Below, in pieces: positions 7,000 to 16,493 of a stretch of DNA of 64,000 nt. The stretch comes from Herbidospora daliensis. GTDB taxonomy: Bacteria; Actinomycetota; Actinomycetes; Streptosporangiales; Streptosporangiaceae. A model generated the notes under the pieces. The model had not been told where the DNA came from. It saw only the letters and a program-made list of their open reading frames with translations, and did no database searches. Location of the stretch: positions 216,802-280,801 of the forward strand of contig NZ_BBXF01000008.1 in the NCBI RefSeq assembly GCF_001570585.1, in the 5' to 3' direction. The translations under genes and the position numbers were made by a program. Within the stretch, counting starts at the first letter, position 1, and each line of letters opens with the position of its first letter.

Positions 7000-8715
7000 G
7001 TGGTTACTGCAAATGGCTATAAGCGGTGCCGATGTAGAGATGCCGAAGGGCGCGAGTTAGGTGCAAAGTGCCCGAAGCTGCGACGGAAGAACGGCTCATG
7101 GAACCCGAACCATGGGGCGTGGGCAGGTAAAGCCGAGTTGTCCGCTGGGCCCGACGCTAAGCGGGTCTTCCTCCGGATGGGCGGCTTCGCCTCCGAGAGC
7201 GACCTCGACGACGCCTACGAGCTGGCGGGCAAACTGCTCGACATCCCCGACGCCGGGCACGAGGGACACCAGGCCCGCATGGAAATCAGGGACCTGGTCA
7301 TGGCGGCCCACGCCAAGAAGGCGCCGTGGCCCGACGAGGACGAGCTCCGCCGGAAGTACAAGGCCGGCCAGCCGCTCCAGTCGATCCGGTTCGGCGAGTA
7401 CTTCACCGCCTGGATAGAGCGCCGGCGCAAGGCCGGCGACATCCGCAAGACGACCCTGATGGGTTACGAATCCCACTACCGCGTCCACCTGGAAGAGGTC
7501 CTCGCCCAGGTCCGCATGGACCGCCTCTGGGTCGTCACGCTGGAGGCCGTGTTCGTCCGGATCGAGGAGAAGAACGAGGCCGTCCGGAAGGTGCGAGCCT
7601 CCGGCGACCGCGAGGCGCGGGCGGCGATCAAGGGGCAGAAGATCACGGGAGCGGCGACCAAGCAGCGCATCCGGGCGACGCTCCGGACCGTGCTGAGCGA
7701 TGCCCAGCGCGAGGGCGTGATCGGGTCCAACCCCGCCAAGCTGGTCAAGCTCGACCCGGGCAAGCGGCCCAAGGCGCTCGTCTGGACGAAGGCCCGGACC
7801 GAGGCGTTCATGGAGGCGTACAACCGGCGGCTGGAGGAGACTCGCGCGGCGGCCCGGGGCCAGGCCGTGAGCGGCCTCAAGGTGTGGCGGAACACGCCCT
7901 CCGAGCTGCGGCCTTCCTCGGTCATGGTGTGGACGCCCCGCCAGCTCGGCGCGTTCCTCGACCACGCGGCCAAGCACCGGCTGTACGCCCTGTTCCACCT
8001 GATCGCCTTCCGGGGGCTTCGCCGCGGCGAGGCGTGCGGCGTCCGCTGGGTCGACGTCGACTTCGACGAGAGCACGCTCACGGTCACCAAGCAGCTCGTC
8101 CAGCTCGGCTGGGAGTTCGAGGAGGGCGCCCCGAAGACCGACGCCTCCGACAGCACGATCGCCCTCGACGCTGGCACGGCGGCCGTACTGAAGGCCCACC
8201 GGGCACGGCAGAACGCCGAGCGGCTGGAGTGGGGCGAGGCGTGGGAGAAGACCGGCCGGATCTTCACACGAGAGAACGGCGCCGAGCTGCACCCCGCGTG
8301 GGTGAGCGAGCTCTTCGAGGAGCTGACCTACGAGGCCGGCCTTCCGCCGATCCGGCTTCACGACCTCCGGCACGTCGCGGCGTCGATCGCGTTCGCGGCC
8401 GGGGCTGATATGAAGATCGTGTCTGCGATGCTGCGGCACTCGTCGACCGGGATCACGAGCGACACCTACACGTCGATCCTGCCCGAGCTGGCCCACAGTG
8501 CGGCCGAGGCGAGCGCGGCCCTGGTCCCCCGCCTGGTCGCCGTCGGAGAGGCGTCCCAGACTGGCGGTCTCCCTTCGGTCTCCCCTGTGGGTGACCGAGC
8601 CTCCGGGTCACCCCGGGTTAGAAAGAAGATGCAGGTCAGAAGGTCGGAAGATGGTGGGGCGCCAGGGATTCGAACCCTGAACCTACGGATTAAAAGTCCG
8701 GAGCTCTGCCGTTGA
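7000..8715 (+). CDS. Tyrosine recombinase (integrase) of the element
   Basis: 571 residues, start GTG at 7000 directly after the upstream TAA. Catalytic residues are visible: Arg341 in GLRRGE, His454 and Arg457 in LHDLRHVA, His480 in LRHSST and nucleophile Tyr490 in SDTYTS. The N-terminal half holds an arm-binding region and a core-binding SAM-like domain (about 115-245), with a longer than usual linker (about 280-300). It performs site-specific integration and excision. The last 20 codons (GAPGIRTLNLRIKSPELCR) are a translation of the antisense strand of tRNA-Lys, so the stop codon is supplied by the chromosome: integration rebuilds the gene's 3' end. That tail is a familiar sign of actinomycete integrases targeting tRNA 3' ends. 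Confidence 0.95.
   Translation: MVTANGYKRCRCRDAEGRELGAKCPKLRRKNGSWNPNHGAWAGKAELSAGPDAKRVFLRMGGFASESDLDDAYELAGKLLDIPDAGHEGHQARMEIRDLVMAAHAKKAPWPDEDELRRKYKAGQPLQSIRFGEYFTAWIERRRKAGDIRKTTLMGYESHYRVHLEEVLAQVRMDRLWVVTLEAVFVRIEEKNEAVRKVRASGDREARAAIKGQKITGAATKQRIRATLRTVLSDAQREGVIGSNPAKLVKLDPGKRPKALVWTKARTEAFMEAYNRRLEETRAAARGQAVSGLKVWRNTPSELRPSSVMVWTPRQLGAFLDHAAKHRLYALFHLIAFRGLRRGEACGVRWVDVDFDESTLTVTKQLVQLGWEFEEGAPKTDASDSTIALDAGTAAVLKAHRARQNAERLEWGEAWEKTGRIFTRENGAELHPAWVSELFEELTYEAGLPPIRLHDLRHVAASIAFAAGADMKIVSAMLRHSSTGITSDTYTSILPELAHSAAEASAALVPRLVAVGEASQTGGLPSVSPVGDRASGSPRVRKKMQVRRSEDGGAPGIRTLNLRIKSPELCR
8652..8700. other. Attachment site (attL/attR) within the tRNA-Lys 3' half
   Basis: The recombinase gene enters the tRNA at its 3' end (8652), so the crossover identity block must lie between the tRNA 3' end and about the anticodon loop. 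Exact limits need the other junction, which is outside the window. Confidence 0.6.
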
Positions 8716-8726
8716 GCTAGCACCCC
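8652..8726 (-). tRNA. tRNA-Lys (anticodon UUU)
   Basis: Minus strand folds as a cloverleaf: acceptor GGGGTGC/GCGCCCC, D-arm with GAGC, anticodon loop CTTTTAA (anticodon TTT), T-loop TTCGAAT between CAGGG and CCCTG, discriminator A and encoded CCA. One anticodon-stem closing pair (C-T) is mismatched. The 3' end is the element's insertion site, and the gene has been kept intact. Confidence 0.95.
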
Positions 8727-8795
8727 TCGTCTGCAGGGTACAGCGATCGTCTCACCGGAGCGAAGCAGTTCCCTGTGATCAGCCTACCGGCCGCT

Positions 8796-9947
<1,152 letters not shown>

Positions 9948-10026
9948 GATGGCAGCGTATCCGGGCGGGGTCGGGGTAGGGCCAGGGGGAATCCCGATGT
10001 GCCATAGACGACAAAAGGGGCACGCT

Positions 10027-10428
10027 ATGGACATGAACGAGATACAGCCCAGTGGCCACGTCAAGCAGCTTCGCCGGACTCGCAACGGCCGGATCGTCGC
10101 CGGGGTCTGCTCCGGTGTCGGCCAGTACATCGGCATCGACCCGAACATCCTGCGGATCGTCCTCGCGGTCGCGTCGTTCTTCGGCGGCCTTGGCATCGGC
10201 GTCTACGCCGTCGCCTGGCTCCTGATCCCGAGCGAGGAGAAGAACGCCTCGATCGTGCAGGACCTGATCGAGAAGAACAAGGACAACCCGACCTGGCTGG
10301 ACGTCAAGGCCAAGACGCAGGAAGGGTGGGCCAAGGCGACCAAGTCGCACAACGGTCACCAGGCGACCGCTCCGGTCGACCCTTACACCGTCCACCCCTA
10401 CGCCCAGACGAAGCAGCCGAACGACTGA
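10027..10428 (+). CDS. PspC-domain membrane protein
   Basis: 133 residues. After a short polar start comes the PspC signature LRRTRNGRIVAGVCSGVGQY (about 15-34), then a transmembrane segment (IVLAVASFFGGLGIGVYAVAWLL region, about 45-66) ending LIPSEEK. The C-terminal half is polar and low in complexity. PspC proteins are small membrane proteins linked to envelope-stress responses; in actinobacteria the domain is also fused to sensor kinases, but no kinase is attached here. ATG at 10027 is preceded by an AGGGG Shine-Dalgarno. It converges with the MFS gene whose stop is the next base. Confidence 0.85.
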   Translation: MDMNEIQPSGHVKQLRRTRNGRIVAGVCSGVGQYIGIDPNILRIVLAVASFFGGLGIGVYAVAWLLIPSEEKNASIVQDLIEKNKDNPTWLDVKAKTQEGWAKATKSHNGHQATAPVDPYTVHPYAQTKQPND

Positions 10429-11715
10429 TCACGAGGTGTGCACCTTGGCGATGATCTCCGTTCGGGAATCCGTCCACGCGATGGCCAGGATGGCCGCGGC
10501 GCTCAGCCCGGCCACCCCGGCCAGCGCCACGACCGGCTCCGGGCCGAGGATCTGCGCGAGCGCGCCGCCGATGAGGATGCCGACACCCTGTGAGGCCAGC
10601 AGGCCTGACTGGACCAGGCCGAACGCCTGACCCCGTCGTTCGGGGGGCACGCACTGGACGAAGGCGGCGTTGGCCGCCAGCTGGTATGCGCCTCCCACGC
10701 CGGACAGGATCCAGAGCACCAGCACGATCTCCAACGGCGGGCGCATGGCGCACACGACCAGCGGAGCGCAGGTCAGCATGGCCATCCAGCCCATCGTCTT
10801 GAGACGGGTGCTGGGGTTGACGAACCTGCTGAACAGGAACGCCCCGAGGACCGTGCCGGTCGGCATGGCGGCCATGAGCAGGCCCGTGATCACGGGCACC
10901 GGGAGCCCGCCGTCGTCGAGCTCGGCCGCGTAGGGCACCGCGATCCCCTCGGGCAGCACGTAGAAGCCGCACAACCAGGCGAACAGCACCAGCGTGCGCA
11001 GCCGGCGGTCGCCGAAGACCAGCCGGGCGCCCGCGGCGGTCATCGTCCACATCGAGGGTTTCCCCCCGTCGGCCGACACGGTGGCCGATCTGCGGCTCAC
11101 CCCGGCGACGATGATGAGGGCCGAGGCCAGGAACGTGGCGCAGTCGAGCGCCAGCGCCCGATAGGGGCCCAGGCCCGCGATGACGGCCCCGCCCGCGGCG
11201 AATCCGAGCATCTGGACGGCCTGGTTCGTCATGTTCTGCAGGGCGCTGCCCGCGACGTACCGATCGCCTTCGAGGATCTCGGGCAGCAGCGCGGCGCGCG
11301 CGGCCGAGAACGGCGCGCTGAGCAGCACCACCAGGAAGACCAGCACGCACAGCACCGGGAACGGGACGCCGGGGATCGCCATGATCGCGACCATCAGGGC
11401 CCGCAGGATGTCGCAGACGAGCATGACCTGCCGGCGCGGATAGCGGTCGGCGAGGCCGGCCAGCAGGGGGCCGCCGAGGATCGGCGGCAGGTAGGTCAGT
11501 GCGTAGACGGCCGCCGTGGCGAGCGCCGACTGGGTGCGGTTGAATACGAGCACCGCCAGGGCGACCTGCGCGAGCTGGTCGCCGAGCAGAGACAACCCCT
11601 GGCCGAGCCACAGGGCCCGGAACTCCTTGATCGCGATGACTTCGCCGTATGTCGCTTGGCGCTCCGCTGGACGGCGGTGTCTCCCCGGCAGTTTTCCGGG
11701 CTTCGTGGCCGCCAT
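10429..11715 (-). CDS. MFS transporter, EntS/MFS_3-type exporter
   Basis: 428 residues with about 12 hydrophobic segments. It begins with a cytoplasmic basic stretch, then FRALWLGQGLSLLGDQLAQV, the loop 2-3 motif GLADRYPRRQVM, and an NMTNQAVQMLGFAAGGA segment in TM5. This is the look of the MFS_3 branch (enterobactin exporter EntS and actinobacterial drug or metabolite exporters). Substrate unknown. Single gene between the convergent PspC gene and the zincin gene on the same strand 91 bp upstream. It may have been laterally shuffled, but base use is like its neighbours. Confidence 0.8.
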   Translation of the reverse strand: MAATKPGKLPGRHRRPAERQATYGEVIAIKEFRALWLGQGLSLLGDQLAQVALAVLVFNRTQSALATAAVYALTYLPPILGGPLLAGLADRYPRRQVMLVCDILRALMVAIMAIPGVPFPVLCVLVFLVVLLSAPFSAARAALLPEILEGDRYVAGSALQNMTNQAVQMLGFAAGGAVIAGLGPYRALALDCATFLASALIIVAGVSRRSATVSADGGKPSMWTMTAAGARLVFGDRRLRTLVLFAWLCGFYVLPEGIAVPYAAELDDGGLPVPVITGLLMAAMPTGTVLGAFLFSRFVNPSTRLKTMGWMAMLTCAPLVVCAMRPPLEIVLVLWILSGVGGAYQLAANAAFVQCVPPERRGQAFGLVQSGLLASQGVGILIGGALAQILGPEPVVALAGVAGLSAAAILAIAWTDSRTEIIAKVHTS

Positions 11716-11806
11716 TTCTCTCCGCTGAGCTCAGGCCGTAGCTGACAGAATGTGTTCAGTATGTCACCTACAGTGCCTATGGCGCTCGCGAATCGCAACC
11801 TCGCGA

Positions 11807-12148
11807 CTACCATCCGAGTTCGTGCAGCCGGTCGTCGTCGATGCCGAAGTGGTGGGCGATCTCGTGCACGACCGTGATCTGGACCTCTTCCACGACGTCA
11901 GCTTCGGTTTCACAGATTGCCAAGGTCGGATTTCGGTAAATCTCGATCCGGTCGGGAAGCACTCCTGAGTACCACTCGCCCCGCTCCGTGAGCGGAATGC
12001 CGGTATAGAGACCGAGGAGGTCAGGTTCGGGCGGATCGTCCACGACCACGACGACGACGTTGTCCATGACTTTGGCCAGATCGGGTGGGATCAGGTCGAG
12101 TGCCTCGGCCACGAGCTCCTCGAACTTGCTCCTCGAGACGTCGATCAC
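11807..12148 (-). CDS. Small zincin-like metallopeptidase
   Basis: 113 residues. The C-terminal end carries VVHEIAHHFGIDDDRLHELG: HExxH with a second-shell His and Asp, the arrangement of the minimal Zincin_1 (PF06262-type) family found across actinobacteria. The N-terminal part (FEELVAEALDLIPPDLAKVM) matches the helix and strand order of that family. No signal peptide, so it is cytoplasmic. Substrate and biological role of the family are not established to my knowledge. Divergent from the metallophosphoesterase 46 bp away. Confidence 0.85.
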   Translation of the reverse strand: MIDVSRSKFEELVAEALDLIPPDLAKVMDNVVVVVVDDPPEPDLLGLYTGIPLTERGEWYSGVLPDRIEIYRNPTLAICETEADVVEEVQITVVHEIAHHFGIDDDRLHELGW

Positions 12149-12194
12149 ACGTCAAATCTACTTCCCCGTGGTTTTCGGGTAGACAGGAAGGAAC

Positions 12195-13790
12195 GTGGAT
12201 TTGCCGAAGTGGGGGGAATCCGTGGTCCGGTTCCTTCGGGGCCGGTTCGTGCGGTTTCTGACAGTCGTCGTTGTAGCCCTGGCCGGAGCGTGGCTGGGGC
12301 TTTTGTTCGGCGCGTCCGTGCAGACCCCGATCGGTCCCGCCGACATCAACATGGCGCTGCGGCCCTCCTTCGACGGGGGCACGGTCGTCGACGTGCGGCC
12401 GCTCGGAACGCTCCGGTTCGACACCCACTCGGGGCCGGTGCAGCTCAACCTGAGCATCGAGGCGGTTCATCCCGAGGCCGCCGAGCAGATCCTGCAGAAC
12501 CCCCGATGGGCCGACCGGCTGCCCGAGACCATCGAGACCGACCTGATGGGCGGCGTGCAGGACCTGCTCGTCAGGGCCGCGATCGGCGCGGTGATCGCCG
12601 GCTTCCTGGGCGGGCTGATCGTCTTCAGAGACGTCTTCCGCGGCCTGTGGAGCGGTCTGGGCTCGATCCTGCTGGTCGGCGCGATGGCCGTCACGGCCGC
12701 CCTGAGCTTCAACCCCCAGGCGATCGCCGAACCCCGCTACACCGGCCTGCTCACGGGTGTGCCGTCACTGGTCGGCAACGCCCAGTCGATCGTCACCAAG
12801 TTCTCCGAATACCGGGGTCAGCTGGCCAAGCTCGTCACGAACATCAGCCGCCTGTACGAAGCCGGCTCGACCCTCCCCATCTACGATCCCGACCCCGACA
12901 CGATCAGGGTGCTGCACATCTCCGACCTGCACATCTACCCGCCGGGCTGGAACGTGGTCCGCTCCCTGATCGACCAGTTCAAGATCAACCTGGTCATCGA
13001 CACCGGCGACATCAGCGACCACGGCACCAAGATCGAGAATTCGTTCGTCGAGGAGATCGGCGACCTGGGCATCCCCTACGTGTTCGTCCGGGGCAACCAC
13101 GACTCGATGGAGACCCAGAAGGCGGTCGCCAAGCAGAAGAACGCGATCGTCCTCGACGATCGGGTCGCCGAGGTCGCGGGCCTGCGCATCTACGGCATCG
13201 GGGACCCCCGCTTCACGCCCAACAAGTCGGTCGAGGTCGAGGAGGACGCCGAATCGCTGGCGGCCCTCGGCCGGGAGAAGGCCGCGGGCGTCGCGCCGCC
13301 CGAGTGGCCGCGCTCGTCGTCGACCACGGCGCCGCAGCGGTCTCCGGTCGATCTGGTGGCCGTCCACGATCCGACCATCGGCCGGGCCTTCTACGGATCG
13401 GTGTCGCTGGTGCTGGCCGGCCACGTCCACGCCCGCTCGACCGAGCTCTCGCCGACCGGCACCCGCCTGATGATCCAGGGGTCGACCGGCGCGGCGGGCC
13501 TGCGGGGCCTCGAACACGACACCCCCACACCCATCCAGGCGTCGGTTCTCTACTTCAGCAAGGACACGCACAGGCTTCAGGCCTGGGACGACGTCACGGT
13601 CGGAGGGCTCGGAGAGCAACGTATCGCCGTGGAGCGGCAAATCGAGGCCGCGCCAGGTCGTACAATTTTCCCAGTGCCAGGGAACGCCCCGTCTCCGACG
13701 GGAACGATCTCTGACACACCGTCGCCGGTCGCTTTGGCACAGAGGGCAAACGTCCCCTATGCTTCAGAGGTCCCCGACGGAGCGCGGTAA
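12195..13790 (+). CDS. Membrane-anchored metallophosphoesterase
   Basis: 531 residues. An N-terminal hydrophobic segment (about 18-42), an extracytoplasmic domain, then two more hydrophobic segments (about 127-146 and 152-172) precede a calcineurin-like phosphoesterase domain from about 235. All metal motifs are present: ISDLHIYP (DxH), DTGDISDHG (GD), RGNHDS (GNHD), VAVHDP (H) and LAGHVHA (GHxH). It hydrolyses a phosphomonoester or diester of unknown identity; topology would decide which side the catalytic domain faces. The last 50 residues are Pro/Thr/Ser-rich. Start GTG at 12195 is the most upstream in-frame choice and gives a sensible signal-anchor. The gene ends 20 bp before a tRNA cluster. 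Confidence 0.85.
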   Translation: MDLPKWGESVVRFLRGRFVRFLTVVVVALAGAWLGLLFGASVQTPIGPADINMALRPSFDGGTVVDVRPLGTLRFDTHSGPVQLNLSIEAVHPEAAEQILQNPRWADRLPETIETDLMGGVQDLLVRAAIGAVIAGFLGGLIVFRDVFRGLWSGLGSILLVGAMAVTAALSFNPQAIAEPRYTGLLTGVPSLVGNAQSIVTKFSEYRGQLAKLVTNISRLYEAGSTLPIYDPDPDTIRVLHISDLHIYPPGWNVVRSLIDQFKINLVIDTGDISDHGTKIENSFVEEIGDLGIPYVFVRGNHDSMETQKAVAKQKNAIVLDDRVAEVAGLRIYGIGDPRFTPNKSVEVEEDAESLAALGREKAAGVAPPEWPRSSSTTAPQRSPVDLVAVHDPTIGRAFYGSVSLVLAGHVHARSTELSPTGTRLMIQGSTGAAGLRGLEHDTPTPIQASVLYFSKDTHRLQAWDDVTVGGLGEQRIAVERQIEAAPGRTIFPVPGNAPSPTGTISDTPSPVALAQRANVPYASEVPDGAR

Positions 13791-13810
13791 GGACAGAGAG
13801 AAATCTCTGC

Positions 13811-13883
13811 GCCCCCATCGTCTAGCGGCCTAGGACACCGCCCTTTCAAGGCGGCGGCACGGGTTCGAATCCCGTTGGGGGCA
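13811..13883 (+). tRNA. tRNA-Glu (anticodon UUC)
   Basis: Acceptor GCCCCCA pairs with TGGGGGC, anticodon loop CTTTCAA (TTC), T-arm CGGGTTCGAATCCCG, discriminator A. CCA is not encoded. First of a three-tRNA cluster. Confidence 0.95.
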
Positions 13884-13980
13884 CGGAAGGGCCAGGAAAA
13901 CGGCAGGTCGAAGACCTCCGAAGAACTGGTAAGCTACAAAAGCCGAAAGCGAAACGCCGGAAGCGAAAGTAGCAAAGCAA

Positions 13981-14055
13981 GGTCCTGTAGAGCAGTTTGG
14001 AGTGCTCGCCACCCTGTCAAGGTGGAGGTCGCGGGTTCAAGTCCCGTCAGGACCG
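13981..14055 (+). tRNA. tRNA-Asp (anticodon GUC)
   Basis: Acceptor GGTCCTG/CAGGACC, anticodon loop CTGTCAA (GTC), T-loop GTTCAAGTC within GCGGG/CCCGT pairing, discriminator G, the Asp identity base. CCA not encoded. Confidence 0.95.
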
Positions 14056-14059
14056 CTTG

Positions 14060-14133
14060 GGTCAGGTAGCTCAGTTGGTACGAGCGACCGCCTGAAAAGC
14101 GGTAGGTCGGCGGTTCGACCCCGCCCCTGACCA
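14060..14133 (+). tRNA. tRNA-Phe (anticodon GAA)
   Basis: Acceptor GGTCAGG/CCTGACC, anticodon stem ACCGC/GCGGT with loop CTGAAAA (GAA), T-arm GGCGG TTCGACC CCGCC, discriminator A. Only 4 nt separate it from tRNA-Asp, so both are surely in one transcript. CCA not encoded. Confidence 0.95.
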
Positions 14134-14155
14134 CATCTCTTGCTAGAACGAAATG

Positions 14156-14184
14156 CCCTGCACACATCGTGTGCGGGGTTTTTT
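14156..14184 (+). terminator. Rho-independent terminator of the tRNA cluster
   Basis: CCCTGCACAC (14156-14165) pairs with GTGTGCGGGG (14169-14178), one G-T pair, loop of 3, followed by six T. It ends the Glu-Asp-Phe transcript. Confidence 0.9.
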
Positions 14185-14238
14185 CATTTCTCCCGTGAGA
14201 ACGGCCCGCCGAGACTTTTTCGGCGGGCCGCCGTCGAA

Positions 14239-14985
14239 TCAGCCGACTCTCGGCTCGTTCGCGCTGAAGGTGTCGCACGATCTGGCGTCCCGCGACTCGA
14301 AGCCGCGCGTGAACCACGCCTCCCGGTTGCGCGGCGAGCCGTGGCTGCCGTTGATGCCGCCCCCGTCGTCGTCGAGGGTCATCATGCGCCGCAGGTCCCG
14401 CAGGTCGGAGGCGGGCCGGTTCAGCGACTTCCACGCGCTGCCCATGAACACCCCGGCCAGGCACTCCGACTGCAGCTCGATGCGCCGGGAGCGCTCCAGT
14501 TCCTCGGCCTGGCCGGAGGTCGGCAGGTTGACCTCGGCCCACAGGATGCCCGTCATGTGCTGGACGTGGTGCCCGTATTCGTGGGCGGCCAGCAGGAAGG
14601 TGCTGAGGTCGTGGGGCGTGGCCAGCAGGCGCTGGTCGAGCAGGACGTCGAAGCGGCGGTCGGCGGGGCAGTACTGGCCCTGGATGCCCTGCCGCCACAT
14701 CACCCCGCACCGCATCTCGGGCCGGTTGACGAAGCCCGCGGTCGCCGGCGGCATCGGCACCCCGACCCGGCCCATGAGGTCGGCCCAGGCGGTGTTCATA
14801 CAGTCGACGATCGAGCGGACGTACTTCCTCGTCAGGTCGCGGTTGCCGACGGCGACACGTTTCTCTGGGCAGTCGACGTCGGCCATCTGGCCGGCCCGGT
14901 AGAGCAGGTTGCCGGTCAGGACGGGATCGTCGACCGGGTAGGCCGTGCCGCCCACCAGCAGGAGGGAGACGAGGAGAGCGCGCAT
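14239..14985 (-). CDS. Secreted neutral zinc metallopeptidase, copy 3 of 3
   Basis: 248 residues with a short signal peptide (MRALLVSLLLVGGTAYP). HEYGHH at 135-140 and ELQSE at 170-174 match the zinc-binding and distal Glu motifs of the YpfJ-type neutral zinc metallopeptidase family (PF04228). Six to seven cysteines suggest disulfides, fitting an exported enzyme. Its ATG follows directly on the TAG of copy 2, so it is translated in a coupled operon. Substrate unknown. It is clearly homologous to the two upstream genes (same length, same NPLYRTG-like and GFESR segments) yet well diverged from them. Confidence 0.85.
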   Translation of the reverse strand: MRALLVSLLLVGGTAYPVDDPVLTGNLLYRAGQMADVDCPEKRVAVGNRDLTRKYVRSIVDCMNTAWADLMGRVGVPMPPATAGFVNRPEMRCGVMWRQGIQGQYCPADRRFDVLLDQRLLATPHDLSTFLLAAHEYGHHVQHMTGILWAEVNLPTSGQAEELERSRRIELQSECLAGVFMGSAWKSLNRPASDLRDLRRMMTLDDDGGGINGSHGSPRNREAWFTRGFESRDARSCDTFSANEPRVG

Positions 14986-15729
14986 CTATGCCACCTTGCC
15001 GGGCTTGGAGGTCCAGGTGTTGCACGATTTCGGGTTGCGGGATTCGAATCCCCGCATGAACCAGGTCTCCTGGTTCTTGCCTCTGCCGTGGTCGTGGCCC
15101 TTCCAGTACTCGTCGCCGCTGCTCCGGATGATCTGCCTGAGCTCGGCCACGTCGCTCGCCGGGCGGCCGAGCGACGCGAAGGCGCTACCCAGGAAAACCC
15201 CTGACAGGCAGGTGGCCTGGAGTTCTAATCGGCGGGTCAGTTCCTGCGTCTCGCGTTTTCCGCCGGTCGGGTAATAGCTGTACGCCTCGATGAGACCCAT
15301 CGTCTTCTGGATGTGATGGCCGTACTCGTGGCCGACGAGCTGGAAGATGAACAGGGTGTGGGGATATTCGAGCAAGTTGCGGTCGAGCAGGATGACGTAG
15401 CCGAAATCCCGGTGGCAGTACATTCCGGCGACGCTGGCCTCCCATTTCGATCCGCAGTGGTTCTTGCGCTTGTCGATGAAGCCGAGGTCGGCGTCGGTGA
15501 GCGGCAGGCCGACCTTCTTGAGCTGGGCCCGCCACGCCTTGTTGAGGCAGTCGTTCAGCGCCTTGATGTACTTCCTGGCCTGCGGGCGGTTCATCGACGA
15601 GAGCGGCTTCTCGCGGCACTTGACCTTGGCCATCTTCCCCGTCTTGTACAGCGGGTTCTCGGTGAGCGTCGGGCTGTCGACGGGGTGGGCGGTCGTCACG
15701 GAGAGTGCCAGGGCGAGGGGGATGAGCAC
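14986..15729 (-). CDS. Secreted neutral zinc metallopeptidase, copy 2 of 3
   Basis: 247 residues from GTG 15729, one base after the TGA of copy 1. Signal peptide (LIPLALALSVTTAHP), then the paralogue pattern TENPLYKTGKMAKVKCREKP. The active site is VGHEYGHHIQKTMG with downstream RRLELQATCLSGVF. In that segment copies 1 and 3 read ELQAECLAG and ELQSECLAG, while this copy has ELQATCLSG: the putative third zinc ligand Glu is replaced by Thr, although the Glu four residues earlier remains. Catalytic competence is therefore uncertain. The C-terminus MRGFESRNPKSCNTWTSKPG aligns with copy 1. Confidence 0.85.
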   Translation of the reverse strand: MLIPLALALSVTTAHPVDSPTLTENPLYKTGKMAKVKCREKPLSSMNRPQARKYIKALNDCLNKAWRAQLKKVGLPLTDADLGFIDKRKNHCGSKWEASVAGMYCHRDFGYVILLDRNLLEYPHTLFIFQLVGHEYGHHIQKTMGLIEAYSYYPTGGKRETQELTRRLELQATCLSGVFLGSAFASLGRPASDVAELRQIIRSSGDEYWKGHDHGRGKNQETWFMRGFESRNPKSCNTWTSKPGKVA

Positions 15730-15730
15730 G

Positions 15731-16483
15731 TCAGGCCACCTTCGTTGACTTGGCGGTCCAGGTGTTGCAGGCCCCCGGCTTGCGGGTCGCGAAGCCGCGG
15801 TCGAGCCAGCCGAGCACGTTCTTGCCCCGGCCGTGCGTGCGGCTGTGGCCGGTGCCGTCGAGTTCGCGCAGGTACTGCCAGTCGGTGTCGGTGCGGCCGA
15901 GGGTCGGCCAGACCGCGCCGAAGAACACCCCGGCCAGGCATTCGGCCTGGAGTTCGTTGCGGCGGATCTGCTGGTAGAGCTCGGCTTTGGAGTGGTAGGG
16001 GTGGGTGCGGTAGGCGTCGGCCATGCCGGTGAGGTTCTGGATGTGGTGGCCGAACTCGTGGGCGATCACGAGGTAGAGGTAGAGGTTCGACGAGTCGACC
16101 AGGGCGTCCTTGTCGAGCAGCACCATGAAGCGTCGTTGCGAGTCGCAGTAGCGGCCGGCGGCGTCGCCCCATTTGCGGCCGCAGAACGCCTTCGGCCTGG
16201 TCTGGAAGCTGATCTTCACGGGGGTGAAGGGCAGGCCGTGCTTGCGGAAGTGCGCACCCCATGCCTCGTTGAGGCAGCTCAGCACCGTGGTCGCGTAGCG
16301 GCGGGCCGAGGCCGCGTCGCCGTCGCGTAACGGGGGTTCGGGGCAGTCGACCGGTGCGAGCCGGCCCGTTCGATAGAGCGCGTTCTGGGTGAGGGCGCGG
16401 TCGTCGATCGGGTAGGCGTTCGCGGGGGCCGCTCCTACGACCAGGAGCGAGGCGAGCACGGTGACGAATGGGGTTAAACGCAC
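15731..16483 (-). CDS. Secreted neutral zinc metallopeptidase, copy 1 of 3
   Basis: 250 residues if started at GTG 16483, which gives a clean signal peptide (VRLTPFVTVLASLLVVGAAP, cleavage near ANA-YP) and avoids overlap with the flavin oxidase stop at 16494; an ATG at 16510 is possible. The active-site motif is IAHEFGHHIQNLTG, with NELQAECLAGVFFGA supplying the distal Glu. It leads a leftward three-gene run with gaps of 1 and 0 nt, so all three should be made from one mRNA. Family activity: zinc-dependent peptidase, natural substrates unknown. Confidence 0.85.
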   Translation of the reverse strand: MRLTPFVTVLASLLVVGAAPANAYPIDDRALTQNALYRTGRLAPVDCPEPPLRDGDAASARRYATTVLSCLNEAWGAHFRKHGLPFTPVKISFQTRPKAFCGRKWGDAAGRYCDSQRRFMVLLDKDALVDSSNLYLYLVIAHEFGHHIQNLTGMADAYRTHPYHSKAELYQQIRRNELQAECLAGVFFGAVWPTLGRTDTDWQYLRELDGTGHSRTHGRGKNVLGWLDRGFATRKPGACNTWTAKSTKVA

Positions 16484-16493
16484 AAAGGCGATC

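Larger units (their letters stand above)
1..8726. mobile_element. Right end of an integrated element (AICE- or prophage-like) at tRNA-Lys
   Basis: The block combines a tyrosine recombinase running into the 3' end of a tRNA gene, an AlpA/Xis-like small HTH protein, an XRE repressor, a prim-pol primase and an AAA+ helicase. That set is typical of actinomycete integrative elements (pSAM2/AICE type) and of some actinophages. Genes are short, tightly overlapped and followed by a 460-bp non-coding block rich in repeats. One gene (6055-6999) is clearly more AT-rich than its neighbours. I see no second copy of the tRNA-Lys 3' end in the window, so the element continues to the left. No FtsK/TraB-type transfer gene or phage structural gene is visible here, so AICE and prophage cannot be told apart. 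Confidence 0.85.

Noticed and set aside
8466..8723. Small minus-strand gene over the tRNA-Lys
   Set aside because: It is only the translation of the tRNA and the antisense of the integrase end.
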